A stretch of 64,000 nt of DNA from Nesterenkonia muleiensis. GTDB lineage: Bacteria; Actinomycetota; Actinomycetes; Actinomycetales; Micrococcaceae. The position numbers and the translations under genes are program-made. Of this stretch, positions 16,901 through 25,443 are shown one piece after another. The stretch spans positions 1 to 64,000 of the forward strand of contig NZ_QWLD01000050.1 in NCBI RefSeq assembly GCF_003600155.1, written 5' to 3'. Positions within the stretch are counted from its first letter, which is position 1, and every line of letters starts with the position of its first letter. The notes under the pieces are model-generated. The model did not search any database. It had not been told where the DNA came from and saw only the letters and a list, made by a program, of their open reading frames with translations.

Positions 16901-18144
16901 ACACTCTCTTCATCGGATACACGAGGTTCAGCGTCCACCAGTATGAGTCGGGGAGCTTCAACGCCACCCGAAAGACTGGTGGCTTCTCCAAGGAGGAATA
17001 CACCAACTGGCTCTATGACCGTCAACGGCTGGATACTCGCACCGACATCTTCCTCCAGGAGAGCCTGCCCCAGCTTCAGCAGGCTTCGCACAGCTGCGAT
17101 CTGGTCCACATCGTCACGATCTCACCCTCTCTGCCGGAGAAGTACAAGGAGGCGCTTCAGCAGGCGCGCTCACGGTACAGGTTCCTGAGAGTCCATGAGA
17201 CCAAGAAACGTGCCGCACCCAGTCATCCCAGCCTCCCCTTGGTGAAGACCATGCTGGTCAAACGCGGTATGCAGGGCCGGAGCTTCGGGATGTACCGGCT
17301 TGACGATGATGATCTTCTTCCGATCGACTACTTCGAGCGGATGGCCCCCTACATCACCGACGAGCATGTGGGATACCGGGTCTCTTTCCCGCAGGGCATC
17401 GGCGCCGTTCGCGCACAGAACGGATACGTGCTTCCCTGGACCTTCTACGAGGCGAAGTCCTCGGCCGGCTTCCTGACCGTGCACAAGCTCTCTTCCGACG
17501 GGCAGAAGATCTATGGACTGGAGGCCCGCCATCATCTCAAGGGGCACCACCGGGCCGACCGGAACTTCCCGGTCATCCTCGATGGCCGCAGTCCCGGGTT
17601 CTTCCGCGCTCGTCATGAGACCCAGGACAGCACACTCAGCTCCTCTGCCGGACCGTTCTTCACCCGGGTGGTCAACCAGGTGATGGACCGCCCACGTGCC
17701 GAACAGGACGCCATCGGGTCCTTCTTCCCCCACGTGGCGGCACGCATTAGCGCCTCTGCCGAACACCTCCCTGCCAGTGAGAGTCTCCTTTCAGCCCCTG
17801 CTCAACTGGCGGTAGGCTTCTCCGCCGAGTGCCACTACCAGCAGCCCATGCTGCTCAGCGGAAGCCTCCACAGCTCTGTCTCCTCCCCGGCGGTGCATCT
17901 GGGCATCACCGTCGATCAGCAGCAGAGTGCCGGGGCCGAAGAGTTCTTCGCGGAGGCCGGCTTCACCCGGGAGGCGGAGAATCGATACGTGCGGCCGCTG
18001 CGCTGCGCCGAGAAGCAGATCACCGATGTGCTCGAGCCTGCACACGGAACGACTATCACCGAATTCGACCTCTCCAGCTCTGAGGAGGGCGCTCTGACGT
18101 CTCTGTTCGCTGCCCCTCTGAAATCTCAGGGAGTTCTCACATGA
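16897..18144 (+). CDS. Putative rhamnosyltransferase-like glycosyltransferase (PF11316 type), copy 2
   Basis: A 415-residue paralogue of the protein two genes upstream, without the basic N-terminal extension. Shared blocks are GYTRFSVHQYESGSFNATR at the start, YRLDDDDLLPIDYF near 130 and ETQDSTL near 245. The LDDDD cluster is the probable metal and nucleotide-sugar site of a GT-A fold. The GTG start overlaps the stop of the beta-helix gene (GTGA), so translation is coupled. The C-terminal 130 residues differ more between the copies, which may reflect different acceptors. The transferred sugar is not determined by sequence; rhamnose is only the family name. Confidence 0.8.
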   Translation: MNTLFIGYTRFSVHQYESGSFNATRKTGGFSKEEYTNWLYDRQRLDTRTDIFLQESLPQLQQASHSCDLVHIVTISPSLPEKYKEALQQARSRYRFLRVHETKKRAAPSHPSLPLVKTMLVKRGMQGRSFGMYRLDDDDLLPIDYFERMAPYITDEHVGYRVSFPQGIGAVRAQNGYVLPWTFYEAKSSAGFLTVHKLSSDGQKIYGLEARHHLKGHHRADRNFPVILDGRSPGFFRARHETQDSTLSSSAGPFFTRVVNQVMDRPRAEQDAIGSFFPHVAARISASAEHLPASESLLSAPAQLAVGFSAECHYQQPMLLSGSLHSSVSSPAVHLGITVDQQQSAGAEEFFAEAGFTREAENRYVRPLRCAEKQITDVLEPAHGTTITEFDLSSSEEGALTSLFAAPLKSQGVLT

Positions 18145-19373
18145 CATCTGGTCCTGATTCATCGGCGATGGGGACCCTCCGCAGACAGGCGATGCTCAGT
18201 CTCAGAAGCAGGCGGCTGCTGGGGCGGCCGGTCTCAGATGCGCGCTCGATGACCTGGCCCCTCAGCACCGCTCAGGGCGAGGCAGAACTGGTTCTGCGCA
18301 GCTCCGGGGCGAAAATCACCCTGGAATGCCGCAGCCATGACCCCCTGACGGCCCGCTCGCTGCGGGCGGCATTGGTCGCCGATGCCCGATTGGTCGCAGA
18401 GCCCCACGAGCATCATGTGCTCGCCACCTTAGGGTCAGAGAGCAGGGGGTTTGCTAAGCGGGCGCTGCGCGAGACGACCGCCTGGGCCACCACCGTGCAG
18501 GAGCGAACTGCACGCAGCAAGCAGATCAATGGCGGGGACACCGCGCTGCAGCACCTCGTGGCCCAGGGCATCTGGTACGACCGGCGGCCCAACTTCGGTG
18601 ATGCGGTCGGCCCTTGGTTGGTGGCAACCATGACCGGCAAGGAGATCGTCAACGTCCGGAAAACCCGCGAAACCCCCTCGAAGGCTCGGGGACGCGCCAC
18701 TTTGCTGGTGGGGTCCATCATCCAGATGCTCAATCGGCACAATGTTGACATCTGGGGAAGCGGTCTGATGCGCCCCCTGTCTCAGGAGCAGGTGGTGGCG
18801 TTCTCCCGGCTGCGGAAGATTCGGGTCCGTGCAGTCCGCGGCACACTGACCGCAGACGAGCTGCGGACCAAGCTCGGTTGGGAGGTGCCAGAGGTCTACG
18901 GCGACCCCGCGCTGCTTCTGCCGAGGTTCCTTCCGGTACAGACCCGCGGAGACCACATCACGGTTGTTCCGCACCTGAAGCACCGAAACGCCATGACTGA
19001 CCTGCACAGCGGCAGGCTGCTGGTGGCAGACGTCCGCGAGGACCTTGAGACGGTGGTGGCCCAGATCGCCTCTGCGCGGGCCTGCATCTCCACGTCACTG
19101 CACGGAATCATCGTGGCCCAGGCCTACGGGGTCCCCTGGCTGTGGCTGAATGTCACCGACTCCCCGGTCGACGGCAGGGACTTCAAGTTCGACGATTTCT
19201 TCACCACGATCGACTCATCGGCCGTCGCGCAGACCGATGTGCCGCTCCACGATCTGGCCGGACTGGACTTCGCTGGATTGGCCGAAGGGGCAACGCTTCC
19301 TGAGCTCAGAACCGACCTGGACCTGCTGGAGGCTGCACTGCCGATCCGCAAAGCCTCTCAGCAGCGTCAGTAG
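18141..19373 (+). CDS. Polysaccharide pyruvyl transferase family protein
   Basis: A 410-residue protein. NFGDAVGPWL (about 155), WGSGLMRPL (about 205), VRAVRGTLTADEL (about 230) and SLHGIIVAQAYGVPWLWL (about 320) are the usual blocks of this family, which adds pyruvate ketals from phosphoenolpyruvate to sugars of exported polymers such as exopolysaccharides and secondary wall polymers. The added pyruvate brings negative charge and can serve as a binding site for SLH-type proteins. It is the last gene of the plus-strand run, coupled by ATGA to the glycosyltransferase before it. Its last 7 bases overlap the convergent TupA-like gene, so there is no room for a terminator between them. Confidence 0.85.
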   Translation: MTSGPDSSAMGTLRRQAMLSLRSRRLLGRPVSDARSMTWPLSTAQGEAELVLRSSGAKITLECRSHDPLTARSLRAALVADARLVAEPHEHHVLATLGSESRGFAKRALRETTAWATTVQERTARSKQINGGDTALQHLVAQGIWYDRRPNFGDAVGPWLVATMTGKEIVNVRKTRETPSKARGRATLLVGSIIQMLNRHNVDIWGSGLMRPLSQEQVVAFSRLRKIRVRAVRGTLTADELRTKLGWEVPEVYGDPALLLPRFLPVQTRGDHITVVPHLKHRNAMTDLHSGRLLVADVREDLETVVAQIASARACISTSLHGIIVAQAYGVPWLWLNVTDSPVDGRDFKFDDFFTTIDSSAVAQTDVPLHDLAGLDFAGLAEGATLPELRTDLDLLEAALPIRKASQQRQ

Positions 19374-20626
19374 CACCAGTTGCTGCAAGGCCGATGAGTG
19401 CGCTTCCACGCCGAGACGTGCTCCTGCTCTGCAGACGGTGACAGCTCGCCGTACCACCAGGGATACTTTCGCCGACCATAGAGAGGACCGTAGGGCCTCC
19501 CTGCAGCGAGGTCTTCCTCAAGCCTGACTTGGGCTTTGATCCACTCCGCCCCCATGAACGCATCATGTTCTCCCCGGTAGCGCTGACGGCCGCCGGGGGT
19601 GGGGGTCAGCTCGCCCAGGACGAGTCCTCGAGGGGACTGGTACAGATCGACGCGGATAAACGGCGTCCCCACAGCTCGAGACAGGTGCTCTGCAGTCCCG
19701 ACGACTTCTTCCAGGCTCTCTGGCACAGGGATCCCCGGATCGTGGGTGCCCATCTCTGCGACCTTGCCGAGGTCCTCTCCCTGGGCCCCGATGTACCGCC
19801 GGGTGAAGGTTCGCCGGTCCATCGACCCCTCTGGACCCGCCTGCATCAGCAGAATCTGCAGCACTTGACCATAGGCGGTGTAGACCTTGATGTCCTCTGG
19901 CACCACAGACGCTGAGACGCTCTCCAGAAACTCCTCGGCAAAATAAGGTCCGTGCCAGGTCTCCAGGCGGTCGAGGATCTCTTGGGGCGGCTGATCGCCC
20001 GGGAAATGGAATGCCCCGTCCAATGTGCGCCACCCCTTGCCCTCACGCTGGAGGATGAAGACCCCATGACCGCTGTGACCGCCGTCTGACTTCAGGACAA
20101 ACCTGTCAGAGGCGATAGATCTCAGATGGATCTCCTCTGGGCGGTGCCACACCTGAAACACCTCAGGCACATCGACGCCGTGGCTCTGAGCCAGCGAATA
20201 GTTGCGCAGCTTATAGGGAAGCTGCCACATGGAGACCCGGCCCGGGGACAAGCTGGTGAAACGCTGCTCGTAGAGCTCCCGGTAGGCGGTCAGCAGGGCC
20301 AGGAACGAGGGCGAGTCCAAGCGACCGCGCGAGCGCTGGAGGTCCTTCTCGAGGCGCCGGATGCTCCTGCTGAGCTCCTCAGTCTCCTGGTGGTGCTGGT
20401 CCAGGAGTTCGATCCTCTGACGCTCCAAGCCCTCACTGCGCTCACGAAAGGTCTCCACGCGGCGCAGCGCTCTGCCCACGCGGTCCTCGAGCCGAAGCCG
20501 TTCAGCCTCGTTCCACCGGACTTTGCCCTCCAGCCGCCGAGTCTCGGTCTCCAACGCGTTGATGGTGCGCTCTCGGCGGGCAACCGGCGGAAACCGTCGA
20601 ACCGCTCGTGCCCCTAAACGTCTCAT
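19367..20626 (-). CDS. TupA-like ATP-grasp protein with N-terminal coiled coil
   Basis: A 419-residue protein. About residues 15-110 are a charged coiled coil (heptads rich in Arg, Glu and Leu). The remainder carries ATP-grasp features: FVLKSDGGHSGHGVFI (ATP loop), FAEEFLES, and a metal/phosphate block near the C-terminus, GELTPTPGGRQRY. This arrangement matches the TupA-like ATP-grasp family, named for teichuronopeptide synthesis in an alkaliphilic Bacillus. Such an enzyme would join amino acids to a sugar-acid polymer or its precursor. I chose ATG 20626 because it overlaps the preceding stop (ATGA); a longer opening upstream lies within the neighbour. It ends tail-to-tail with the pyruvyl transferase gene. 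Confidence 0.8.
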   Translation of the reverse strand: MRRLGARAVRRFPPVARRERTINALETETRRLEGKVRWNEAERLRLEDRVGRALRRVETFRERSEGLERQRIELLDQHHQETEELSRSIRRLEKDLQRSRGRLDSPSFLALLTAYRELYEQRFTSLSPGRVSMWQLPYKLRNYSLAQSHGVDVPEVFQVWHRPEEIHLRSIASDRFVLKSDGGHSGHGVFILQREGKGWRTLDGAFHFPGDQPPQEILDRLETWHGPYFAEEFLESVSASVVPEDIKVYTAYGQVLQILLMQAGPEGSMDRRTFTRRYIGAQGEDLGKVAEMGTHDPGIPVPESLEEVVGTAEHLSRAVGTPFIRVDLYQSPRGLVLGELTPTPGGRQRYRGEHDAFMGAEWIKAQVRLEEDLAAGRPYGPLYGRRKYPWWYGELSPSAEQEHVSAWKRTHRPCSNWCY

Positions 20627-23451
20627 GAGACCAACTGGCCCTCCAGGATCTGGTCTGCGGAAGCGTACTTGATGCGAGCCAGATAGTCCGAAGCGCTGCG
20701 ATTCTGCTGGAGAAAAGCAATACCGCTCTGCTGTTGCCGAGCATAGCTTTCGGGGTCCTCCCACAGCTTCTTCAGCGTGCGCCGCACATCCTTGGGCTCA
20801 GCGTAGACCGCAGCCTCGCCGTAGACCTCTCGGTACTCTGGGCTGAGAACCACGACCACTCCGGTCTTCAGCGCCGCCAAGACGCTCGGTTCCACCGATT
20901 CGTGCCAAGGGCGCTCATCGAAGCAGACCAAGAAGTCCAGAGCCTGCAGATAGTCCAGGAAGCTCTCCTCCCCCGGAGGCTCAACGGTCCAGGTCGGGGG
21001 CACTCCGTCGGGGCCGATCACGCCCCTCTGGCGCAGGGCTTCCGGCTGGGCCCGGAGCTCAACTCTGATATCGCCTCCACTGGGATAGATCTGGGACCTC
21101 AGCGTCCTGCTGGGCCAGTGCGACTCCGTCTCATAGACCGGCCTGCCAATCACCGGTACGCGGGCGACGTCGTGCTCGTCGTGCCTCAGCTGCGGCACAT
21201 AGCTGATCACGGAAATCCAGTTGTAGTCCAACAGCTCCTGAGGCGGCAGCTGACCGGTCAGATAGCTCCGGGCCAGAGCAGACTGCGGTGCCCACAACGG
21301 TTGCTGGCCCAAAGCCGCCAGGCAGTTCCGGCTCACCTGGTCGATCGAGTAGTACCGGTCGTCCGAGGACAGCGCGGCGGGAAGCTGATTGGCCACCACC
21401 ACAATCTGAGCGGCATCGACTTTCGAGACCAGACCGGGGTCCAGCTGCAGCACCGTCGGCCAGTGGATGACCATCAGCGGGGTGATCGCTGCTCGATCCA
21501 GACTGAGCCAGTCGATCCGTCCTTGCAGAAACAGCCGCTCCACCTCCGGTACCAGGCGGCGCTTGGCCGCGGAGGGCACCAGCCCGTTCTGCAAGGCGAT
21601 GAACCCGACCGTGAGGCCAGCTTCAAGGGCCGCTTCGATTTCTTGCACCAGCCCCAGGGTGTTGCCGCCGAGGGCACCGAATTCGGACAGGTAGATCACG
21701 TCATAGTGCGGAATATGGGTCTTGTCCCGCTCCGGAAGAAACGAAGGCGGTGCCACGAACAGCCGCTTGTCCGGGTTCATCGGCATATACGCGCTGGCGC
21801 CGGCCCGAATGTCCTGATGCCAGGCCCCGTACGCCCGCTGATAGATCTCCCGGTCAGGGTGGCGGTACCCAAGCCCGAAGTCCGCAGACGTGAGATTGTC
21901 CTCACCCAGCAGTGAGAAGGCCAGGGGAATGGGATCATCGGCGACAAGCTTGGTGTTGAACACCAGCTCGAACCGCTTCTTGTACTCGTTGTCGGCCGAT
22001 TTGCGGACAGCGTCCCAGTAGCCGAGCTTCTCCTTCACTGTTTCCCTGCGGAACATGATGGAGGCGAAGCTGGGATGAATCACCCGGTCGGGCCCCCAGC
22101 GGACCTGGAACTTCAGGTGCTCATCCACCCGTACCCACTGGACAATGTTCGCGTGTTTCTCCGGATGTCTGATCAGATCACGAACCTGCCGCTCAATACG
22201 CTGAGGGTGGTGCCAGTCATCCTTATCCGCGATCGTGACAAACTCACCGGTGGCCAGCTCAAAGGCCTCGTTGCGGACCGAATAGGCCCCGCGGTTCTGC
22301 TCACACAGGATGAGCCGGATCCGGCTGTCCTGTGCGGCCCAGCCTTCAAGCTGTGCCCGGTACGCAGTGGGGCTGCCCTGCTCGTCGTGCTGCGGGGAAG
22401 CATCATCAATGATGATGATCTCCAGATTCGACCACGACTGATTGAGCAGCGATCGGATGGCCACATCCGTGGCAGCGTTGGGTTCATAGATGGGCATGAT
22501 CACGGTGACCAGCGGCAGGTTCTTGCCTTGCGCGGGCGGAGCCTCGCACCGGATCTGGTAGAACGACGGCGCGGCGGGGTCTTCGAACGTTGGCTGGGCA
22601 AGGTGGTACCTGCCGAACTCTTCGGCGAGTAGGGAACCCCACTGCCCCGCCTGGTGCCTATCACCGGTGACGTTCGGGTTGACGGTGTTCAGGCGCAGAT
22701 AGCGTTGGGAGTAATCCCGCTCAGCATCGGGGTCCTGATAGTCCAGCACCTCATCGGCCTTGGAGAATTCACCGTTCCAGGTCAGCAGGTCCGAGTAGTG
22801 GGAGCGGTCCACGCCGTCTGTGAAAACGCGCAGTCCGTAAAGTTCCTCAGCCAGTGCGTACAGAGAGAGACAGGTGAAGAGATCCCTGTTGTCCAGACGC
22901 TGGCTGTAGAGCACCCGCGCCAGCGACAAATACGCCGGAAGCCACAGCAGTTCCTTGAACTGTGAACGCCGTTGCAGATCCGTTGAACGAAACCGCAATG
23001 ACTCGATCTCCCTGGCCAAGGCCCGGTAGTCGTAGGTTCCGGAGGTGGCGCTCAGGGCCAGCACATCGCGGGCACCGGTCAGACGGGTCTCACGTGCCGT
23101 ATTGGCGAACCACTGCAGCCTGCCACCGCGTCGCAGCTCCTTGGCCCACTGCAGCAAGGTCGGGTCATGGCCGGCTGCCGCCCGGTCGGCAGCTCCGCTG
23201 TGCTGGAGCACCGGGGCGGGCAGGTCGAAGGCATTCCCGAACAGACGCCGCCTGGCCTCCTCATTGCCGTAGATGACAAGGCAGAGAATTCCTACCAGCA
23301 GGGCAGTGAGGCATATCAGCGCCAACTCCCACAGCTGGAAAAGCCCGGCGGCAACGGCGAACAGCGCCAGAGGTCCCGCCAGAGCCAGGGTGATTTTGTG
23401 GATGCGGCTCATCCGCCGGACTCCCCGCTTGACCTGCCCAATTATGCTCAA
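20623..23451 (-). CDS. Large two-domain glycosyltransferase (GT2 fused to GT4-like module)
   Basis: A 942-residue protein. Two adjacent hydrophobic segments near the N-terminus (about 20-60) anchor it to the membrane. After a helical region comes a GT2 domain (about 315-560): VTVIMPIYEPN, LEIIIIDDASPQ, and DKDDW as the DxD-type site. The last third (about 610-930) is a GT4-like module paralogous to the 402-residue protein at 11535-12743, sharing ALGGNTLGLVQE and YGEAAVYAEPKDV. Two catalytic domains suggest successive additions to one growing chain. The start could be TTG 23451 (AAGGAAG about 9 bases upstream) or ATG 23412 (GGGGAG 8 bases upstream), a difference of 13 residues. Confidence 0.85.
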   Translation of the reverse strand: MSIIGQVKRGVRRMSRIHKITLALAGPLALFAVAAGLFQLWELALICLTALLVGILCLVIYGNEEARRRLFGNAFDLPAPVLQHSGAADRAAAGHDPTLLQWAKELRRGGRLQWFANTARETRLTGARDVLALSATSGTYDYRALAREIESLRFRSTDLQRRSQFKELLWLPAYLSLARVLYSQRLDNRDLFTCLSLYALAEELYGLRVFTDGVDRSHYSDLLTWNGEFSKADEVLDYQDPDAERDYSQRYLRLNTVNPNVTGDRHQAGQWGSLLAEEFGRYHLAQPTFEDPAAPSFYQIRCEAPPAQGKNLPLVTVIMPIYEPNAATDVAIRSLLNQSWSNLEIIIIDDASPQHDEQGSPTAYRAQLEGWAAQDSRIRLILCEQNRGAYSVRNEAFELATGEFVTIADKDDWHHPQRIERQVRDLIRHPEKHANIVQWVRVDEHLKFQVRWGPDRVIHPSFASIMFRRETVKEKLGYWDAVRKSADNEYKKRFELVFNTKLVADDPIPLAFSLLGEDNLTSADFGLGYRHPDREIYQRAYGAWHQDIRAGASAYMPMNPDKRLFVAPPSFLPERDKTHIPHYDVIYLSEFGALGGNTLGLVQEIEAALEAGLTVGFIALQNGLVPSAAKRRLVPEVERLFLQGRIDWLSLDRAAITPLMVIHWPTVLQLDPGLVSKVDAAQIVVVANQLPAALSSDDRYYSIDQVSRNCLAALGQQPLWAPQSALARSYLTGQLPPQELLDYNWISVISYVPQLRHDEHDVARVPVIGRPVYETESHWPSRTLRSQIYPSGGDIRVELRAQPEALRQRGVIGPDGVPPTWTVEPPGEESFLDYLQALDFLVCFDERPWHESVEPSVLAALKTGVVVVLSPEYREVYGEAAVYAEPKDVRRTLKKLWEDPESYARQQQSGIAFLQQNRSASDYLARIKYASADQILEGQLVS

Positions 23452-23495
23452 GACGCTGAACTTCCTTCATCGACACTGGCCTCGTTAAGGCAAGT

Positions 23496-24314
23496 CTAAT
23501 GCCCCGGAGAGGCCCGCCGGGCAATGAAGAAGATCCGGCGGAAGGAAAGAATGGTGCCGATCCGGGTTCTCGGATACGCCTCGCGCAGGGCCGCCTTGTA
23601 TTCAGCAGTGAACTGTTCCAGCTCCTGCGGCGGAAGAGCCGAAAGCACCGGGCGTGCTGCGGCGCCGGATATCCAGTCGAACACCGGGTCTTCGCCCTGG
23701 AGAATGTGCTGATAGGTGGTCTCCCAGGCTTCGACCTCCCAACCGTCGCCGGCGACATCGAGCATATAGTCGATGACTCCGGCGGTCGGGTTCAGCAGCG
23801 AACCTGGAACGATATGCTCTGCGTAGGGGCTGCGCCCGGCAAGTTCGTAGAGCAGCCGATGGCTGGGGGCGGCGAAGTTCCCGGGAATCTGGACCGCCAG
23901 TACACCGCCGGGGGCGATATGCCGCTGAATCTCCGGCAGCAGGTCACGGTGATCCGGCAGCCACTGCAGGGCAGCGTTGGAGACCACAAGGTCCACCTGC
24001 TCAGCCGGGGCGAAGGTGCGGATGTCTGCGCGCTGGTAGGTGATCTTCGCGTCGTCGCGCGTGTACTCCCTGGCGGCATCCAGCATCTGGGCGCTGGAGT
24101 CCACTCCGGTGATGTGTGCGGCCGGCCAGTGGTGCCGCAGCACCGGCATCCCATTGCCGGGGCCGCACCCATAGTCGATGATGCTGCGCGCATTCGGGTG
24201 GTTGACCCTGCTGAGGAGATCGATGAAGGGGCGGGTGCGCTCAGAGGCGAATGCCAGGTAGCGCGACGGGTTCCAGGCTGTCTCAGCGGACTCGCCGGAG
24301 GCGGGTGTGGGCAT
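23496..24314 (-). CDS. tam: Trans-aconitate 2-methyltransferase
   Basis: A 272-residue class I SAM-dependent methyltransferase that detoxifies trans-aconitate by methyl-ester formation. The order of blocks matches E. coli Tam closely: WNPSRYLAFASERTRPF at the start, SAM motif DYGCGPGNG (about 47-55), TGVDSSAQML, VSNAALQWLPDHRDLL and PGGVLAVQIPGN. About 20 extra residues precede the conserved start. It sits between the large glycosyltransferase gene and the divergent exporter genes, and nothing suggests it acts on the polymer. A wall-precursor methyltransferase is a less likely alternative. Confidence 0.85.
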   Translation of the reverse strand: MPTPASGESAETAWNPSRYLAFASERTRPFIDLLSRVNHPNARSIIDYGCGPGNGMPVLRHHWPAAHITGVDSSAQMLDAAREYTRDDAKITYQRADIRTFAPAEQVDLVVSNAALQWLPDHRDLLPEIQRHIAPGGVLAVQIPGNFAAPSHRLLYELAGRSPYAEHIVPGSLLNPTAGVIDYMLDVAGDGWEVEAWETTYQHILQGEDPVFDWISGAAARPVLSALPPQELEQFTAEYKAALREAYPRTRIGTILSFRRIFFIARRASPGH

Positions 24315-24433
24315 GAGCTGATTCTAGGGTTCCGGCAGCATTGCCACTGCAGACCATGACATGGAACGCAATGAATGAGTCAGATCTCACCTGTGCGGGG
24401 TGCTGCTTCCACGGCTCATCAGAGGCCCACTGA

Positions 24434-24439
24434 TAGAAT
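24434..24439 (+). promoter_or_regulatory. Candidate -10 element for the exporter genes
   Basis: TAGAAT stands 59 bases before the permease ATG in the divergent gap between tam and the exporter. No strong -35 is seen at standard spacing, so this is a weak assignment. Confidence 0.35.
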
Positions 24440-24497
24440 GGGCTGCGCTTTGCCCCGCCGTGAGCGGAGCACGCACTTCACCCTCGGGAGGACTTTC

Positions 24498-25433
24498 ATG
24501 GCAGCACCGGCCGCTGAACGGCATGCGCCCAGTTTCCAGCTCGGGCCCCAACGCGTGATCCAGATGGACGGCAGCACGCTGGTCCGAGTCGGGGCACGTC
24601 CCTCGCTGCTGCAGTACGTCAGAGACATCTGGACCTTCCGTCACTTTCTGCGGTACGACGCCCACGCCCGGACTTCCTCGCAGAACAACCTGGACTCCAT
24701 GGGCCGGGTGTGGATGGTGCTCAACCCCATCCTGCAGGCTGCGGTGTACTTCTTCATCTTCGGCTACATCCTGGAGACCCACCGTGACGTGGTGAACTTC
24801 ATCGGGTACCTCATCATCGGGGTGCTGACCTTCCGCTTCATCTCAGGGGCGGTGACCAGCGGCTCCAACTCGATCGCCAATAACCAGCAGGTGGTGCAGG
24901 CCTTCAACTTCCCGCGCGCCTGCCTGCCGATCTCTGCGACAGTGCGCGAGCTCTTCGCCACCGTACCCACATTCTTCGTGATGGCAGTCCTGGTGTACTT
25001 CATCGGTGATTATCAGGTCGGAGATATGGAGCGCGCCGAAATCGTGTTCAACTGGAAGTGGCTGATGTTCTTCCCGGCGATCTTTCTCGCGCTGCTGGTG
25101 ATGACCGGGTTCAGCCTGATCCTGGCCCGGCTGGTCTCCAATTTCAACGATGTGAAGCACATCATCACCATCGGCACCCGGCTGTGGTTCTACGCCTCCG
25201 CCGTCATCTTCAGCGTGGAACGCTTCGCTGACGTGGGCCATGACTGGATCATCACAGTGATGTACTTCAACCCGGCGTTCTGTGTGCTGGACATCATTCG
25301 CGATGCCTGGCTCTACGACGGTCTGGGTGATCCGTTCCGTTGGATCGTCTTGGCCAGCTGGGGCGTGGGTTCGCTGGTAATCGGGCTGATCATCTTCTGG
25401 CGCGGCGAAGAGACCTACGGACGGGAGCGCTGA
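24498..25433 (+). CDS. ABC-2 type polymer exporter permease (TagG/Wzm-like)
   Basis: A 311-residue membrane protein with a cytoplasmic N-terminus (about 75 residues) and six predicted membrane segments, typical of ABC-2 permeases for teichoic acids or O-antigens. The block NLDSMGRVWMVLNPILQAAVYF and the later FNFPRACLPISATVRELF are standard for the family. I start it at ATG 24498, which has GGGAGGA about 5 bases upstream; a longer frame upstream lacks one. The ATPase gene follows after 10 bases. Together they should export the polymer made by the locus across the membrane after its assembly on a lipid carrier. Confidence 0.88.
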   Translation: MAAPAAERHAPSFQLGPQRVIQMDGSTLVRVGARPSLLQYVRDIWTFRHFLRYDAHARTSSQNNLDSMGRVWMVLNPILQAAVYFFIFGYILETHRDVVNFIGYLIIGVLTFRFISGAVTSGSNSIANNQQVVQAFNFPRACLPISATVRELFATVPTFFVMAVLVYFIGDYQVGDMERAEIVFNWKWLMFFPAIFLALLVMTGFSLILARLVSNFNDVKHIITIGTRLWFYASAVIFSVERFADVGHDWIITVMYFNPAFCVLDIIRDAWLYDGLGDPFRWIVLASWGVGSLVIGLIIFWRGEETYGRER

Positions 25434-25443
25434 GCCTGAACTG

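Noticed and set aside
20734-21915. 393-codon plus-strand frame
   Set aside because: Antisense to the large glycosyltransferase. Arg/Gln/His-rich mirror of that gene.
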